Positions 17,095-26,237 of a stretch of DNA of 64,000 nucleotides are shown here, in pieces. Each line of letters starts with the position of its first letter. Position 1 is the first letter of the stretch. Position numbers and translations under genes: made by a program. This DNA comes from Micromonospora sp. NBC_01699 (GTDB lineage: Bacteria > Actinomycetota > Actinomycetes > Mycobacteriales > Micromonosporaceae): NCBI RefSeq assembly GCF_036250065.1, contig NZ_CP109199.1, positions 6,262,001 through 6,326,000 of the forward strand, written 5' to 3'. A model generated the notes under the pieces. It searched no databases. It saw only the letters and a program-made list of their open reading frames with translations, and was not told where the DNA came from.

Positions 17095-19011
17095 ATGGCC
17101 GGCACCCCGCCCAGTCGCACCGATCCGGCCGCACCGCCGCCCGAAAGCGCGGCCGAGCGGCACGCCGCCTGGCCCACCGTGCTCGTCTCGATGCCGTTCA
17201 TGGACGTCGACCGACCCTCGATCCAGCTCGGCCTGCTCAAGGCGATCGCCGAGACACAAGGCTTTCCGGTACGCACACTGCACGCCAACCTCGACTTCGC
17301 CACCCGGATCGGGGTGGAGCACTACCGGGCGCTGGCCGCACAGCGCGGTCGACTGGTCGGCGACTGGCTGTTCGCGATCGAGGCGTTCGGCACCGCCGCC
17401 CCGGATCCCGACGCCCGGCTGCTCGCCGACTTCGCCGACGACCTCGCGTACCTGGCCGGATCGTCGGCGGGGGCGCGGGACCTGCTGCTGCGGGTACGGG
17501 ACCGGGACGTGCCCGCGTACCTCGACGCGCTGCTCGCGGCGTACCCGTGGGAGCGGGTCCGGGTGGTCGGCTTCAGCAGCACGTTCCAGCAGAACACCGC
17601 CTCGTTCGCGCTCGCCCGCCGGCTCAAGCGACACCACCCGCACCTGGTGACGGTCTTCGGCGGGGCCAACTTCGACGGCGAGATGGGTCTCGAACTGGTC
17701 CGCTCGGTGGACTGCGTCGACCTCGCCGTGATCGGCGAGGGGGATGGCGCCTTCCCCGGCCTGCTCGCGGCACTGGCGGCCGGGACCGATCCGGCTGCCG
17801 TACCCGGGGTGGCCCGACGCGACGGCGGCCGGGTGCTCAGCACGGCACCGGCGGCACCGCTGACCCGCCTCGACGACCTGCCGATGCCCGACTACGACGA
17901 GTACTTCGAACGCGGCGAACGGCTCGGCCTGATCCCCCGGGTCGGGCGGCGCGACACCTGGATCCCGTTCGAGTCCGCGCGCGGCTGCTGGTGGGGGGCG
18001 AAGCACCACTGCACCTTCTGCGGCCTCAACGGTACGACGATGGCCTTCCGCGCCAAGTCCCCGCAGCGGGTGCTGGACGAACTCGCCCACCAGGCCGCCC
18101 GCTACCGCAGCTTCCGGTTCGAGGCCGTCGACAACATCCTCGACCCGCGCTACCTGCGGGACGTGTTCCCCGCGATCACCGCCGCGCGATCCGACTACGA
18201 GATCTTCTACGAGGTCAAGGCCAACCTGAACCGGGCCCAACTGCGACTGCTGGCCCAGGGCGGCGTCGCCCAGCTCCAGCCGGGCCTGGAGTCGCTGAGT
18301 TCGAACGTCCTGCGGCTGATGGACAAGGGGGTCCGGGCGGCGCAGAACGTCAACCTGCTGCGCTGGGCGCTTTACTACGGCATCGGGGTGGACTGGAACA
18401 TCCTGTGGGGCTTCCCCGGCGAGACCCCGGCCGACTACGCCGACCAGGCGGCCGTCATCCCGGACCTGGTGCACCTGCAACCCCCGGTCAGCGCCGACCG
18501 GGTCTGGCTCGAACGGTTCAGCCCGCTGTACGCCCAACCGGAGCGGTTCCGGCTGCGCCACCGGCACCCCGAGCGCAGCTACCGGTACGTCTACCCGGAC
18601 ACCGTCGACCTCGACCGGGTCGCCTACTTCTTCGAGTACGAGCCGGCCGACGCCCTGCCCGACAGCACCTACGACGGGTTGCGGGAGGCGGTCGGGCTCT
18701 GGTCGGCGGCGTGGCGGGAGCAGCGGCGGCCGGTGCTGACGTACCGGTCCGCTCCGGGGTTCCTCCAGATCGACGACGGCCGGCACGCCGGCCGGGAGGG
18801 GACGTACACCTTCCACGGCACGCTGGCCGAGATCTACCTCGCCTGCGGTGACCGCCCCACCACCGCGTCGGCCGTACGCGACCGGCTGCGCCTCGATCTG
18901 CCGGTGCCGGCGATCGAGGAGGTCTTCGAGGAGTTCCGCAGCCGGGGACTGATGTTCCGGGACGGCTCCCTCGCCCTGTCCCTGGCCCTGCCGGCGGTGC
19001 CCGGACGGTGA
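17095..19011 (+). CDS. Cobalamin-dependent radical SAM RiPP-type C-methyltransferase
   Basis: A 638-residue protein. Residues 28-250 form a cobalamin-binding Rossmann domain without the DxHxxG motif (VLVSMPFMDVDRPSIQLGLLKA, VVGFSSTFQQN, VFGGANFDGE). The radical SAM core follows, with the cluster motif FESARGCWWGAKHHCTFCGL, that is Cys298-x7-Cys306-x2-Cys309 rather than Cx3Cx2C. This exact block marks the family of ribosomal-peptide maturation radical SAM proteins annotated as C-methyltransferases. A later WNILWGFPGETPADY is the usual SAM-core glycine motif. The C-terminal 150 residues look like a winged-helix-type substrate domain. The start has GGAGG six bases upstream. No precursor peptide, transporter or protease gene is adjacent, so the substrate is unknown. 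Confidence 0.88.
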   Translation: MAGTPPSRTDPAAPPPESAAERHAAWPTVLVSMPFMDVDRPSIQLGLLKAIAETQGFPVRTLHANLDFATRIGVEHYRALAAQRGRLVGDWLFAIEAFGTAAPDPDARLLADFADDLAYLAGSSAGARDLLLRVRDRDVPAYLDALLAAYPWERVRVVGFSSTFQQNTASFALARRLKRHHPHLVTVFGGANFDGEMGLELVRSVDCVDLAVIGEGDGAFPGLLAALAAGTDPAAVPGVARRDGGRVLSTAPAAPLTRLDDLPMPDYDEYFERGERLGLIPRVGRRDTWIPFESARGCWWGAKHHCTFCGLNGTTMAFRAKSPQRVLDELAHQAARYRSFRFEAVDNILDPRYLRDVFPAITAARSDYEIFYEVKANLNRAQLRLLAQGGVAQLQPGLESLSSNVLRLMDKGVRAAQNVNLLRWALYYGIGVDWNILWGFPGETPADYADQAAVIPDLVHLQPPVSADRVWLERFSPLYAQPERFRLRHRHPERSYRYVYPDTVDLDRVAYFFEYEPADALPDSTYDGLREAVGLWSAAWREQRRPVLTYRSAPGFLQIDDGRHAGREGTYTFHGTLAEIYLACGDRPTTASAVRDRLRLDLPVPAIEEVFEEFRSRGLMFRDGSLALSLALPAVPGR

Positions 19012-19029
19012 GCCGGCCGGCGTACGCCG

Positions 19030-19602
19030 TCAGCTGGTGAGGGCCGTGGTGATGGCCGACGCGCTGGCGACCACGGCGGCCCGGTGGCGGCGCTGGCGTT
19101 GCGCCCCCTCGGTCCCGCCGAGCGCGCGCAGGCCGGGCGACATGGTGGTCCAGGCGAAGGTGAGGTTCAGTACGAGCATCAGCAGGTCGATCGCGGTCGT
19201 CAGGTCGGCGCCGCGCGCCTGTCCGGCGGTGAGCAGCGCCTGCGCCTTGGCCCGGTACGAGTCCACCTCGGCGGTCGACACGTCGGCCCGCTCCAGGAAC
19301 TTCCACTGGTTCAGCCGGACCAGTTCCGGGTTGTCGACCAGGTGGTCGAAGAGCGCTCCGGCGTACCGGGGCAGGTCGTCGGGGAGGAACGGGACGGCGT
19401 CGGCCAGCGAGCCGAGCCGGTCTTCGAGCATGGCGTCGAACAGACCGTCCTTGGAGCCGAAGTAGGCGTAGATCGCCTGCTTGTTCGCGGCGGCGACGGC
19501 GGCGATCCGGTCCACCCGCGCCCCGGCCAGCCCACGTTCGGAGAACTCCTCGAAAGCCGCGTCGAGCAGTCGTCTGCGGGTCGCCGCCGAGTTGTACGCC
19601 AC
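19030..19602 (-). CDS. TetR-family repressor
   Basis: A 190-residue regulator. The N-terminal helix-turn-helix is TRRRLLDAAFEEFSERGLAGARVDRIAAVAAANKQAIYAYFGSKDGLFDAM, canonical for TetR. The C-terminal ligand domain is unassigned. It starts at GTG with no ribosome binding site. A TAGCAT -10-like box ends six bases before the GTG, so translation may be leaderless. It is divergent from the SDR gene across 138 bases with three palindromes, the classical layout of a TetR repressor and the enzyme it controls. Confidence 0.92.
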   Translation of the reverse strand: MAYNSAATRRRLLDAAFEEFSERGLAGARVDRIAAVAAANKQAIYAYFGSKDGLFDAMLEDRLGSLADAVPFLPDDLPRYAGALFDHLVDNPELVRLNQWKFLERADVSTAEVDSYRAKAQALLTAGQARGADLTTAIDLLMLVLNLTFAWTTMSPGLRALGGTEGAQRQRRHRAAVVASASAITTALTS

Positions 19603-19608
19603 GGGCCC

Positions 19609-19614
19609 ATGCTA
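19609..19614 (-). promoter_or_regulatory. -10-like TAGCAT upstream of tetR start
   Basis: On the minus strand TAGCAT is followed after six bases by the GTG start of the TetR gene, consistent with a leaderless transcript. No -35 consensus is found at the expected spacing. Confidence 0.35.
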
Positions 19615-19620
19615 CCAATC

Positions 19621-19634
19621 CAACTGAATAGTTG
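19621..19634. promoter_or_regulatory. Putative TetR operator, CAACT-N4-AGTTG
   Basis: A perfect dyad (CAACT, spacer GAAT, AGTTG) lies between the divergent TetR and SDR genes. It overlaps or touches a TTGACT -35-like box on the plus strand (19632-19637). Repression of both genes by the TetR protein is inferred from position and symmetry. Confidence 0.5.
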
Positions 19635-19656
19635 ACTCCTTGGCTCGGCCCGTGGC

Positions 19657-19678
19657 ATGGTTTAAACCATCCGGATGG
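19657..19678. promoter_or_regulatory. Two overlapping palindromes upstream of the SDR gene
   Basis: ATGGTTTAAACCAT (19657-19670) and CCATCCGGATGG (19667-19678) are both perfect palindromes sharing CCAT. They lie about 65-85 bases before the SDR start. Either may be a second operator or an overlap for competing regulators. Confidence 0.45.
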
Positions 19679-19740
19679 ATTGAACGGTCGGACCGCCGGT
19701 CCTCATCCATCTCTCGCCGTCCAGGCAGGGAGTCACCCTC

Positions 19741-20700
19741 ATGTCCCGTATCACCACCCCCTTCGACGCCCGGTCGACCGCCGCCGAGGTGATCGCCGGT
19801 GTCGACCTCACCGGCCGGCGTGCCGTGGTCACCGGCGGCGCGTCCGGGATCGGCCTGGAGACCGCTCGCGCGCTGGCCAGCGCCGGCGCCCAGGTCACCC
19901 TGGCCGTACGCGACACCGCCACGGGCGAGCGGGTCGCCGCCGAACTGCGCGCCGACACCGGACGCGACGACATCCGGGTCGCCCGGCTCGACCTGGCCGA
20001 CCGCACCACCATCGACGCCTTCGTCGGCGAGTGGACCGGGCCACTGGACATCCTGGTGAACAACGCCGGGGTGATGGCCCTGCCCGAGCTGACCACCACC
20101 GCGCAGGGCTGGGAGACGCAGTTCGCCACCAACCACCTCGGTCACGCCGCACTGACCCTGGGCCTGCACGACGCGCTCGCCGCCGCACCGGCGGCCCGGG
20201 TCGTCGTGGTCAGCTCGGCGGCGCACCTGATCTCCCCGGTGGTCTTCGACGACATCCACTACACCGCCCGGCCCTACGACGGCTGGTCCGCGTACGGCCA
20301 GTCGAAGACGGCGATGGTCCTGTTCACCGTCGCGCTGGCCAACCAGTGGGCGGCCGACGGCATCAGCGTCAACGCCCTGCACCCCGGTGGCATCGTCACC
20401 AACCTCCAGCGGCACCTGGACGAGGCCCAGTTGCGCTTCGTCGGCGCCCTGGACGAGCACGGCAACCGCCCGGCGGTTCCGGCCGGCTGGAAGACCCCGC
20501 AGCAGGGCGCTGCCACCTCGGTCCTGCTGGCCGCCTCCCCGCACGTCGACGGGGTCAGTGGCCGGTACTTCGAGGACGCCAACGAGGCCGTCCCCGTACC
20601 CGAGCCGGTCAGCGGCTTCGTCGGCGTCGCCGCGTACGCCATCGACCCCACCACCGCCGACCGCCTCTGGAAGGTGACCCTCCAACTCCTCGGGCACTAG
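19741..20700 (+). CDS. Short-chain dehydrogenase/reductase
   Basis: A 319-residue classical SDR. It has the cofactor loop TGGASGIG (residues 31-38), NNAG (107-110), catalytic Ser159 in VVSSAAH and Y185-GQS-K189. Length and the extended C-terminus resemble retinol-dehydrogenase or WW-domain-oxidoreductase-like members. The probable reaction is NAD(P)-dependent oxidation or reduction of an alcohol or carbonyl; the substrate is not evident. No strong ribosome binding site is seen before the ATG. Regulation by the divergent TetR repressor is likely. Confidence 0.92.
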   Translation: MSRITTPFDARSTAAEVIAGVDLTGRRAVVTGGASGIGLETARALASAGAQVTLAVRDTATGERVAAELRADTGRDDIRVARLDLADRTTIDAFVGEWTGPLDILVNNAGVMALPELTTTAQGWETQFATNHLGHAALTLGLHDALAAAPAARVVVVSSAAHLISPVVFDDIHYTARPYDGWSAYGQSKTAMVLFTVALANQWAADGISVNALHPGGIVTNLQRHLDEAQLRFVGALDEHGNRPAVPAGWKTPQQGAATSVLLAASPHVDGVSGRYFEDANEAVPVPEPVSGFVGVAAYAIDPTTADRLWKVTLQLLGH

Positions 20701-20847
20701 CCGCTGGAGACCATGGTGTCCATCGCAGAAACGCATCGACACAATTCGACATGTCGACCGCCGGACAGTCCCTTCCGGTAGTTCTGGACCCGACCGGCGT
20801 CGATCTATATTCGTGGTCCTCATTCCCGCTCTAGCCAAGGAGCGCAA

Positions 20848-21471
20848 GTGCGACGGACCATCCGCATCCTCATCGTCGGCGCGTTCGGTGCCGCCCTGGT
20901 CGCCGGGGGCGGCATCAGCGCGGCGGCGATAGCCCTGCCGTCGTCGGTGACGGCGAGCGCCATACCGTCCGCGCCGTACACCCCCTCGGCACCGCCGGTC
21001 ACCCCGTCCGCACCGCCGACGACCCCCTCGACACCGCCGCCGACGACGACCCCGTCCGCACCCCCCACGACCGGCACACCGAAACCGCCGACCGAGCAGC
21101 AGATCAAGGATCTCTTCAAGGGCTGGGACGAGGCCCTGGCGACCGGTGACGCGACGAAGGTCGCCGACCGGTACGCGCCCGACGCGGTCCTGCTCCCGAC
21201 GGTCTCCGACGAGGTGCGCAAGACCCGCGCGGGGATCATCGACTACTTCGAGCACTTCCTGGCGAAGAAGCCGCGCGGCACCATCAAGGACTCCACGATC
21301 AAGATCATCGGTGACAAGGTGGCCATCGACACCGGCGTCTACGAGTTCACGGTGACCACCGACGGCGTGACCGAGAAGGTGCCGGCGCGCTACACCTTCG
21401 TCTACGAGCTGCGGGACGGGAAGTGGCTGATCGTCAACCACCACTCGTCGAAGATGCCGGAGAAGAAGTGA
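20848..21471 (+). CDS. Secreted SgcJ/EcaC-type (SnoaL-like) protein
   Basis: A 207-residue protein. The GTG start has AAGGAG five bases upstream. An N-terminal signal or anchor (IRILIVGAFGAALVAGGGISAAAIA) is followed by a Pro/Thr/Ser/Ala-rich spacer of about 45 residues (repeats of APPTTPSTPPP type). The C-terminal 130 residues form a SnoaL/DUF4440 fold: LFKGWDEALATGDATKVADRYAPDAVLLPTVS through to YTFVYELRDGKWLIVNHHSSKMP, the SgcJ/EcaC pattern. Homologues include calcium/calmodulin kinase association-like and polyketide-tailoring proteins. Here export suggests an extracellular binding role, which is unknown. It is monocistronic with a strong hairpin after it. Confidence 0.85.
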   Translation: MRRTIRILIVGAFGAALVAGGGISAAAIALPSSVTASAIPSAPYTPSAPPVTPSAPPTTPSTPPPTTTPSAPPTTGTPKPPTEQQIKDLFKGWDEALATGDATKVADRYAPDAVLLPTVSDEVRKTRAGIIDYFEHFLAKKPRGTIKDSTIKIIGDKVAIDTGVYEFTVTTDGVTEKVPARYTFVYELRDGKWLIVNHHSSKMPEKK

Positions 21472-21492
21472 CCTCCGGATAACCCGGGCACG

Positions 21493-21531
21493 CGCGCCGG
21501 CCGAACCCCGAATTCTGGTTCGGCCGGCGCG
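21493..21531. terminator. Bidirectional hairpin terminator
   Basis: A perfect 15-base inverted repeat (21493-21507 with 21517-21531) with a 9-base AT-containing loop lies between the convergent SnoaL-like gene and the ABC permease gene. Confidence 0.8.
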
Positions 21532-21550
21532 ACCGTCGGGCCCCGTCCGG

Positions 21551-24121
21551 TCAGGTGTCGGTGCCCAGGGCGGTCACCGGGCTGACCCGCGACGCCCGCC
21601 GGGCCGGCAGCAGACCGGCCAGTGCGGTCAACGCGACCAGGGCCAGGAACAGGCCGGCGAGGGGCAGGGCCGGAAACCGCAGCGGGGCGTTGGCGCCCAG
21701 GGCCTCGATCGAGAGCCAGGCGTACGGGACGCCGAGCAGGAGACCGAGCGTGGCGCCGATCAGCCCGTAGAGTCCCGCCTCGGTGGTGAGCATGAAACGC
21801 AGCCCGCCCCGGGACAGCCCGACCGCCCGGAGCAGGCCGGACTCGCGTACCCGCTCGACCACCGAGAGGGCGGTGGTGGCGCCGACACCGACGACGGCGA
21901 TCAGCACGGTCAGCCCGACCAGCCCGATCGCAATCCCGAGCAGAGTGTCGATCAGCCCGTTGACCTCGTCGCGCTTGTCGGCGAGCACGGTCAGGGCGAG
22001 CCCGGCGGTCCCCTGCGTCGCCTGCCGCAGTGCCTTCTGCCCGGCCGTACGGCCGTCCTCGCCGGAGCCGGTGGCGTCGGCGAGCAGCCCGGAGTGACCG
22101 GCCGGGGCGCCGAGCCGGTCCAGATCGGCCGGGTCGAGCACCACACCCGACATCAGCGGGGTGGCGCCCGGCAGGACCGCGGCGACCCGTACGTCGATCC
22201 TGTGCTGCTCGCGGGTCAGGGTGATCCGGTCACCGGCGCGCAGGCCGGTGTCCCAGGTGACGGGCCCGCCGAGGATCACCGCGCCGGGCCCGAGGTCGGC
22301 GACCCGACCCGACCGTACGTCGAGCTTGCGGACCGCCGGCAGCGCGGCCAGATCGAGGTCGGTGGCGTCGAACGTCGACTCGTCACCACCGGTCGGAGCC
22401 GGATCGCCGCTGCCGGCACGGCTCAGGCTCAGCCCGTCCAGCCGCCGGTACGGCGTCACGTTCCCGATCTCGCCGCGCCCGCGTACCGCCTCGACCACAT
22501 TCGCCGGCAGGGTCGAGCCGTGGCCGGCCGTCACCTCGAAGTCGGCGGGTGCGGTGACGGCGAGTTCCCGTTCGCCCAGCACCCGCATGGAGGAGCCGCC
22601 GACCAGGACCCCGGCGATCAGGGTCACCCCGAGCGCGACGACCACGGAGACCGCGGCGGCCCGCCGGGGTGCTCCGCCGATGCCACCGACCGCCAGCCGC
22701 CCGATCGGGCCGAGCCGGCGCAGCGGCCAGCCGACCAGCCACAACACCGGCCGGACCAGCACCGGGCCCAGGGCCACCAGGGCGAAGAAGGCCAGCGCAC
22801 CGGAGATGACGATCATGAGCAGGGGTGTCTGCGGGTCGTAGTTCTCCGGTTGCGGGCCGGGCAGCCGGGTCACCACCAACCCGGCCGGCAGGGCCGCCCC
22901 GGCGGCCAGCAGCAGTCCACCGACCAGCCGGGCCGGACCGATATCGCGCCGGCCGGCGGTGGTGCTCGCCGCCCGCAACGCCTCCAGCGGGGCGACCCGC
23001 GCCGCACCGAACGCCGGTGCCAGCACCGCGACCAGGGTGACCAGGGCCGCGCCGGCCACCACGGCGAGCGCCGGGACCAGCGGGAACCCTGGCGACGACA
23101 CGGTCAGCCCGAAGGCCCGCAGCACCACCGGCAGGGCGTGGCCGAGGACGAGGGCGAGGGCGACGCCGACCGTACCGGCGACGAGGCCGGTGAGCGCGCC
23201 CTCGACGGCGAGTGCCCCGGCGAGCCGGCCCCGGCCGGCGCCGATCGCGCGCAGCAGGGCGAGTTGCCGCATCCGCTGGGCGAAGACGATCCGGAAGGTC
23301 GAGGTCGCCACCAGGGCGGCGGCGGCCACCGCGATCGAGATGAACATGCCGATCAGGGCGAACACCGGACCGAGCCGGGCCACCGCCCGCTGCGCCTCCG
23401 CGGTCCGGACCTCCGCACCCGTACGCAGCACCGGGCGCTCCGGCTCGGCCACCGCCGCGAGGACGCCCGCCAGCTGTGCGCGTACCGCCGTGGGCGAGGC
23501 GCCGGGGGTGAGGCGCAGGTCGACCTGGCCGAGCTGGGCCGTGCCGCCGAGCGCGGTCACGACCGGGTCCGTGGCGTACGCGTCCTGACCGCCGTCGGCG
23601 TCGGAGTCGACCACACCGGTGACGGTGAGCCTGACCGGCGCGGTCTGCGCCCCGGTCGCGGCGGAGGTGACCGTGCCGACGTCCAGCCCCATCCGCTCGG
23701 CGGTGCGGACGGTGACGGCGATCTCGCCGTCGGCGTCCGGGTAGCCGCCCCGGACGATCCGGGCTCGGGCGAGCGGACCGAAACCCGGATCGGCGTGCAG
23801 TTCGAGGTAACCGCCGGACGACCCGCCGAGGCCGAGCCCGATGTCGATCCGGCCGGTCGCCTCGGCGACGCCGGGCAGTTCGCGGATCCGGCCGAGCAGG
23901 TCGGTGCCGACCGGTTTCCCCTCCGGGTCGCCGACGACGAGGTCGGTCGCGGCCGGGGTGCCGCTGGCGGTCGACTCCACCGTCCGCGCGGTGATCTGCT
24001 GCGCCAGTACGGCGGCGAACACGACAAACGACGCGACCAGTACGGCCAGCCCGGTCAGCAGCAGCCGGCTCGGGCGGCGGGTCACCCCGCGCAGCTGCGT
24101 ACGCAGCACGGTGGCGCTCAT
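21551..24121 (-). CDS. ABC transporter permease, duplicated FtsX/MacB type
   Basis: An 856-residue membrane protein. An N-terminal helix (LLLTGLAVLVASFVVFAAVLA) precedes a large extracytoplasmic domain. Three helices follow in the middle (FALIGMFISIAVAAAALVATS onward), then further helices, a second extracytoplasmic domain and a final FtsX block (IGLVGLTVLIAVVGVGATTALSVVERVRESGLLRAVGLSRG) near the C-terminus. This is the duplicated FtsX layout of MacB-like exporters that move peptides, lipids or antibiotics outward or act as mechanosensors. Its ATG overlaps the stop of the ATPase gene. Lying back to back with a two-component system suggests that system controls it. Confidence 0.92.
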   Translation of the reverse strand: MSATVLRTQLRGVTRRPSRLLLTGLAVLVASFVVFAAVLAQQITARTVESTASGTPAATDLVVGDPEGKPVGTDLLGRIRELPGVAEATGRIDIGLGLGGSSGGYLELHADPGFGPLARARIVRGGYPDADGEIAVTVRTAERMGLDVGTVTSAATGAQTAPVRLTVTGVVDSDADGGQDAYATDPVVTALGGTAQLGQVDLRLTPGASPTAVRAQLAGVLAAVAEPERPVLRTGAEVRTAEAQRAVARLGPVFALIGMFISIAVAAAALVATSTFRIVFAQRMRQLALLRAIGAGRGRLAGALAVEGALTGLVAGTVGVALALVLGHALPVVLRAFGLTVSSPGFPLVPALAVVAGAALVTLVAVLAPAFGAARVAPLEALRAASTTAGRRDIGPARLVGGLLLAAGAALPAGLVVTRLPGPQPENYDPQTPLLMIVISGALAFFALVALGPVLVRPVLWLVGWPLRRLGPIGRLAVGGIGGAPRRAAAVSVVVALGVTLIAGVLVGGSSMRVLGERELAVTAPADFEVTAGHGSTLPANVVEAVRGRGEIGNVTPYRRLDGLSLSRAGSGDPAPTGGDESTFDATDLDLAALPAVRKLDVRSGRVADLGPGAVILGGPVTWDTGLRAGDRITLTREQHRIDVRVAAVLPGATPLMSGVVLDPADLDRLGAPAGHSGLLADATGSGEDGRTAGQKALRQATQGTAGLALTVLADKRDEVNGLIDTLLGIAIGLVGLTVLIAVVGVGATTALSVVERVRESGLLRAVGLSRGGLRFMLTTEAGLYGLIGATLGLLLGVPYAWLSIEALGANAPLRFPALPLAGLFLALVALTALAGLLPARRASRVSPVTALGTDT

Positions 24122-24894
24122 CGGGTCGCCACCAGCCGGTGCAGCGCCTCGGTCACCGAGGCGTGGTCGGGGCGGGCGAGGTCGCCGGCGATCCGCCCGT
24201 CGGCGAGCAGCACCGCCCGGTCGGCGTACGCGGCGGCGGTCGGGTCGTGGGTGACCATGACGATGGTCTGACCGAGGTCGCGTACGGAGTCGCGCAGGAA
24301 GGTGAGCACCTCGGCACCGGAGCGGGAGTCGAGGTTTCCGGTCGGCTCGTCGGCGAAGACCACCTCGGGGCGGGACACCAGTGCCCTGGCCAGCGCCACC
24401 CGTTGCTGCTGGCCGCCGGACAGTTCGCTGGGCCGGTGGCCGAGCCGGTCGCCGATGCCGAGCACCTCGACCAGGTGGGCGTACAGGTCCGGGTCGGGGC
24501 GCTGGCCGGCGAGGTCGAGCGGCAGGGTGATGTTCTGCGCGGCGGTGAGCTGCGGCAGCAGGTTGAACGACTGGAAGACGAACCCGATCCGCTCCCGCCG
24601 GACGGTGGTCAGCGCCCGGTCGGACTGCGTGGTCAGGTCGGTGCCGCCGAGCAGCGCCTGACCGGAGGTGGCCGAGTCCAGACCGGCGAGGCAGTGCATC
24701 AGGGTCGACTTGCCCGAGCCGGACGGGCCCATGATGGCGGTGAACTCGGCCCGGCCGAAGCCGACCGTGACCCCGTCCAGGGCCCGTACGGCGGTGTCGC
24801 CGCTGCCGTACACCTTGACCAGGTCGACCGCGGCGACGGCGGCCCGGCTCCGGTCCGCCTGCCCGGGTGTGACGGCGTGGTGCTGCGCACTCAT
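24118..24894 (-). CDS. ABC transporter ATP-binding protein (LolD/MacB type)
   Basis: A 258-residue ATPase. Walker A is MGPSGSGKSTLMH, the Q-loop is FVFQSFNLLP, the signature is LSGGQQQRVALARAL, Walker B is VVFADEPTGNLDS and the switch His is in VMVTHDP. The sequence is typical of LolD/MacB/FtsE-type subunits. An ATG with GGAGGATCG upstream was chosen over longer in-frame starts. It partners the permease encoded immediately downstream. Confidence 0.95.
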   Translation of the reverse strand: MSAQHHAVTPGQADRSRAAVAAVDLVKVYGSGDTAVRALDGVTVGFGRAEFTAIMGPSGSGKSTLMHCLAGLDSATSGQALLGGTDLTTQSDRALTTVRRERIGFVFQSFNLLPQLTAAQNITLPLDLAGQRPDPDLYAHLVEVLGIGDRLGHRPSELSGGQQQRVALARALVSRPEVVFADEPTGNLDSRSGAEVLTFLRDSVRDLGQTIVMVTHDPTAAAYADRAVLLADGRIAGDLARPDHASVTEALHRLVATR

Positions 24895-25043
24895 CGATCC
24901 TCCAGTGGCTGTCCGACTGACTCCGCTGGAAGTCTCGTGGCCGTTGACCGGGTCCCACATCGGTCCGCAGCCGGGTTCGGGCGACGGCGGCTCTGACTTT
25001 CGGCCGATCTGGGATCGCCGCGCAGTCACTACCCTGGGTCACG

Positions 25044-26237
25044 ATGATGATGTCCCGGCTTCAACGACTGTGGCTCCGCCTGGGCCAGTTCGCGGCCCTG
25101 GCGGGGATGGCGCTGCTCGGGCTGCTCGACCTGCGCGGCGGTCTGTTGCTGGAGTCCGGCTCCGGCACACTGGCCGCGGTACGGATCGGGCTGGCGGTGG
25201 CCACCGCCGTGATCTGGCTGCCGGCGCGTCGGCGGATCTCCCGGCGGCTGCCGAGGCAGGCGCTGGTGCTCGCCGCCGCCTCACTGACGGTCACCCTGCT
25301 GATGGCCGTACTCGACCCCGATCAGCGCAACCCGGCGGGTTGGGGCTGGACTGAGTCGGTGGGCCTGCTCGGGGTGCTCTGGGTGGTGGCCCGTCGGGCG
25401 CCGGCCCGGTGGGCAGCGGGCACGGTGCTCGCCGTCGGGGCGGCGCTGGTGCTGCTGCCGGCGCGGACGGCCGACGGCGAGATGTACGTGATCGCGGCGC
25501 TGTTCCTGGCGCTGTGCGGGTGCGGGGCGACGGTCGGCGGGGCGTACCTGCGGCTGCTGGACAACGGGCGGGAGCGGGCGATGGCCACGGTCCGGGCCGA
25601 GCAGCGCGCCGAGTTCGCCCGTGACCTGCACGACTTCATCGCCCACCACGTGACCGGGATCGTGGTCCAGGCGCAGGGTGCCCGGTACGTCGCCGAGCAG
25701 GACCCGCAGCGGGTGATCCTGGCGCTGGCGGAGATCGAGCGGGCCGGCGCGGAGACGATGACCTCGATGCGGCGGATGGTGGGGATCCTGCGCGACCCGC
25801 AGGCGGCGCCGGACGCCCCGCTGGCGCCGCTGGCCGGGGTGGCGGACCTGGCGCCGCTGCTGGCCGGGTTCAACGGCGCGGCGACGGCGGTGGCCCGGCT
25901 GCACATCGACGGGAGCATGGACGAGATTCCGGTGGAGGTGTCCACCTCCGGCTACCGGGTGGTGATGGAGGCGCTGACGAACGTACGCCAGCACGCGTCC
26001 GGGGCCCGGTCGGTGGACGTCTCGGTTCGCCGTACGCGGGACTGGTTGTTGGTCCGGGTGACCGACGACGGTGCGGCGCACCGCGTCCCCGGCCCGCGCG
26101 GACATCACGGGTACGGTCTGCTCGGCCTGACCGAGCGGGTACGCGCGGTCGGCGGCCGCTTCTCCGCCGGTCCCGGCCCCGACGGCGGCTGGCTGGTGGA
26201 CGCGGCGCTACCGCTGCGGCAGGGGGTGACCGGGTGA
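25044..26237 (+). CDS. Two-component sensor histidine kinase (HisKA_3, NarL/DesK class)
   Basis: A 397-residue kinase. Four to six hydrophobic helices in the first 170 residues form the sensor. The H-box EFARDLHDFIAHHVTGIVVQ contains His196, the presumed phosphorylation site. The HATPase domain runs from about residue 300 (YRVVMEALTNVRQHA) with the G box ending in GYGLLGLTERV. No large extracellular domain is present, as in intramembrane-sensing kinases of cell-envelope stress. Three consecutive ATG codons start the frame; there is no clear ribosome binding site and a TACCCT box lies eight bases upstream, so the message may be leaderless. Translation is coupled to the response regulator by a GTGA overlap. 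Confidence 0.93.
   Translation: MMMSRLQRLWLRLGQFAALAGMALLGLLDLRGGLLLESGSGTLAAVRIGLAVATAVIWLPARRRISRRLPRQALVLAAASLTVTLLMAVLDPDQRNPAGWGWTESVGLLGVLWVVARRAPARWAAGTVLAVGAALVLLPARTADGEMYVIAALFLALCGCGATVGGAYLRLLDNGRERAMATVRAEQRAEFARDLHDFIAHHVTGIVVQAQGARYVAEQDPQRVILALAEIERAGAETMTSMRRMVGILRDPQAAPDAPLAPLAGVADLAPLLAGFNGAATAVARLHIDGSMDEIPVEVSTSGYRVVMEALTNVRQHASGARSVDVSVRRTRDWLLVRVTDDGAAHRVPGPRGHHGYGLLGLTERVRAVGGRFSAGPGPDGGWLVDAALPLRQGVTG

Noticed and set aside
22094-24271. 725-residue rightward frame opposite the ABC permease
   Set aside because: Low-complexity shadow of the permease gene, which has clear FtsX motifs.
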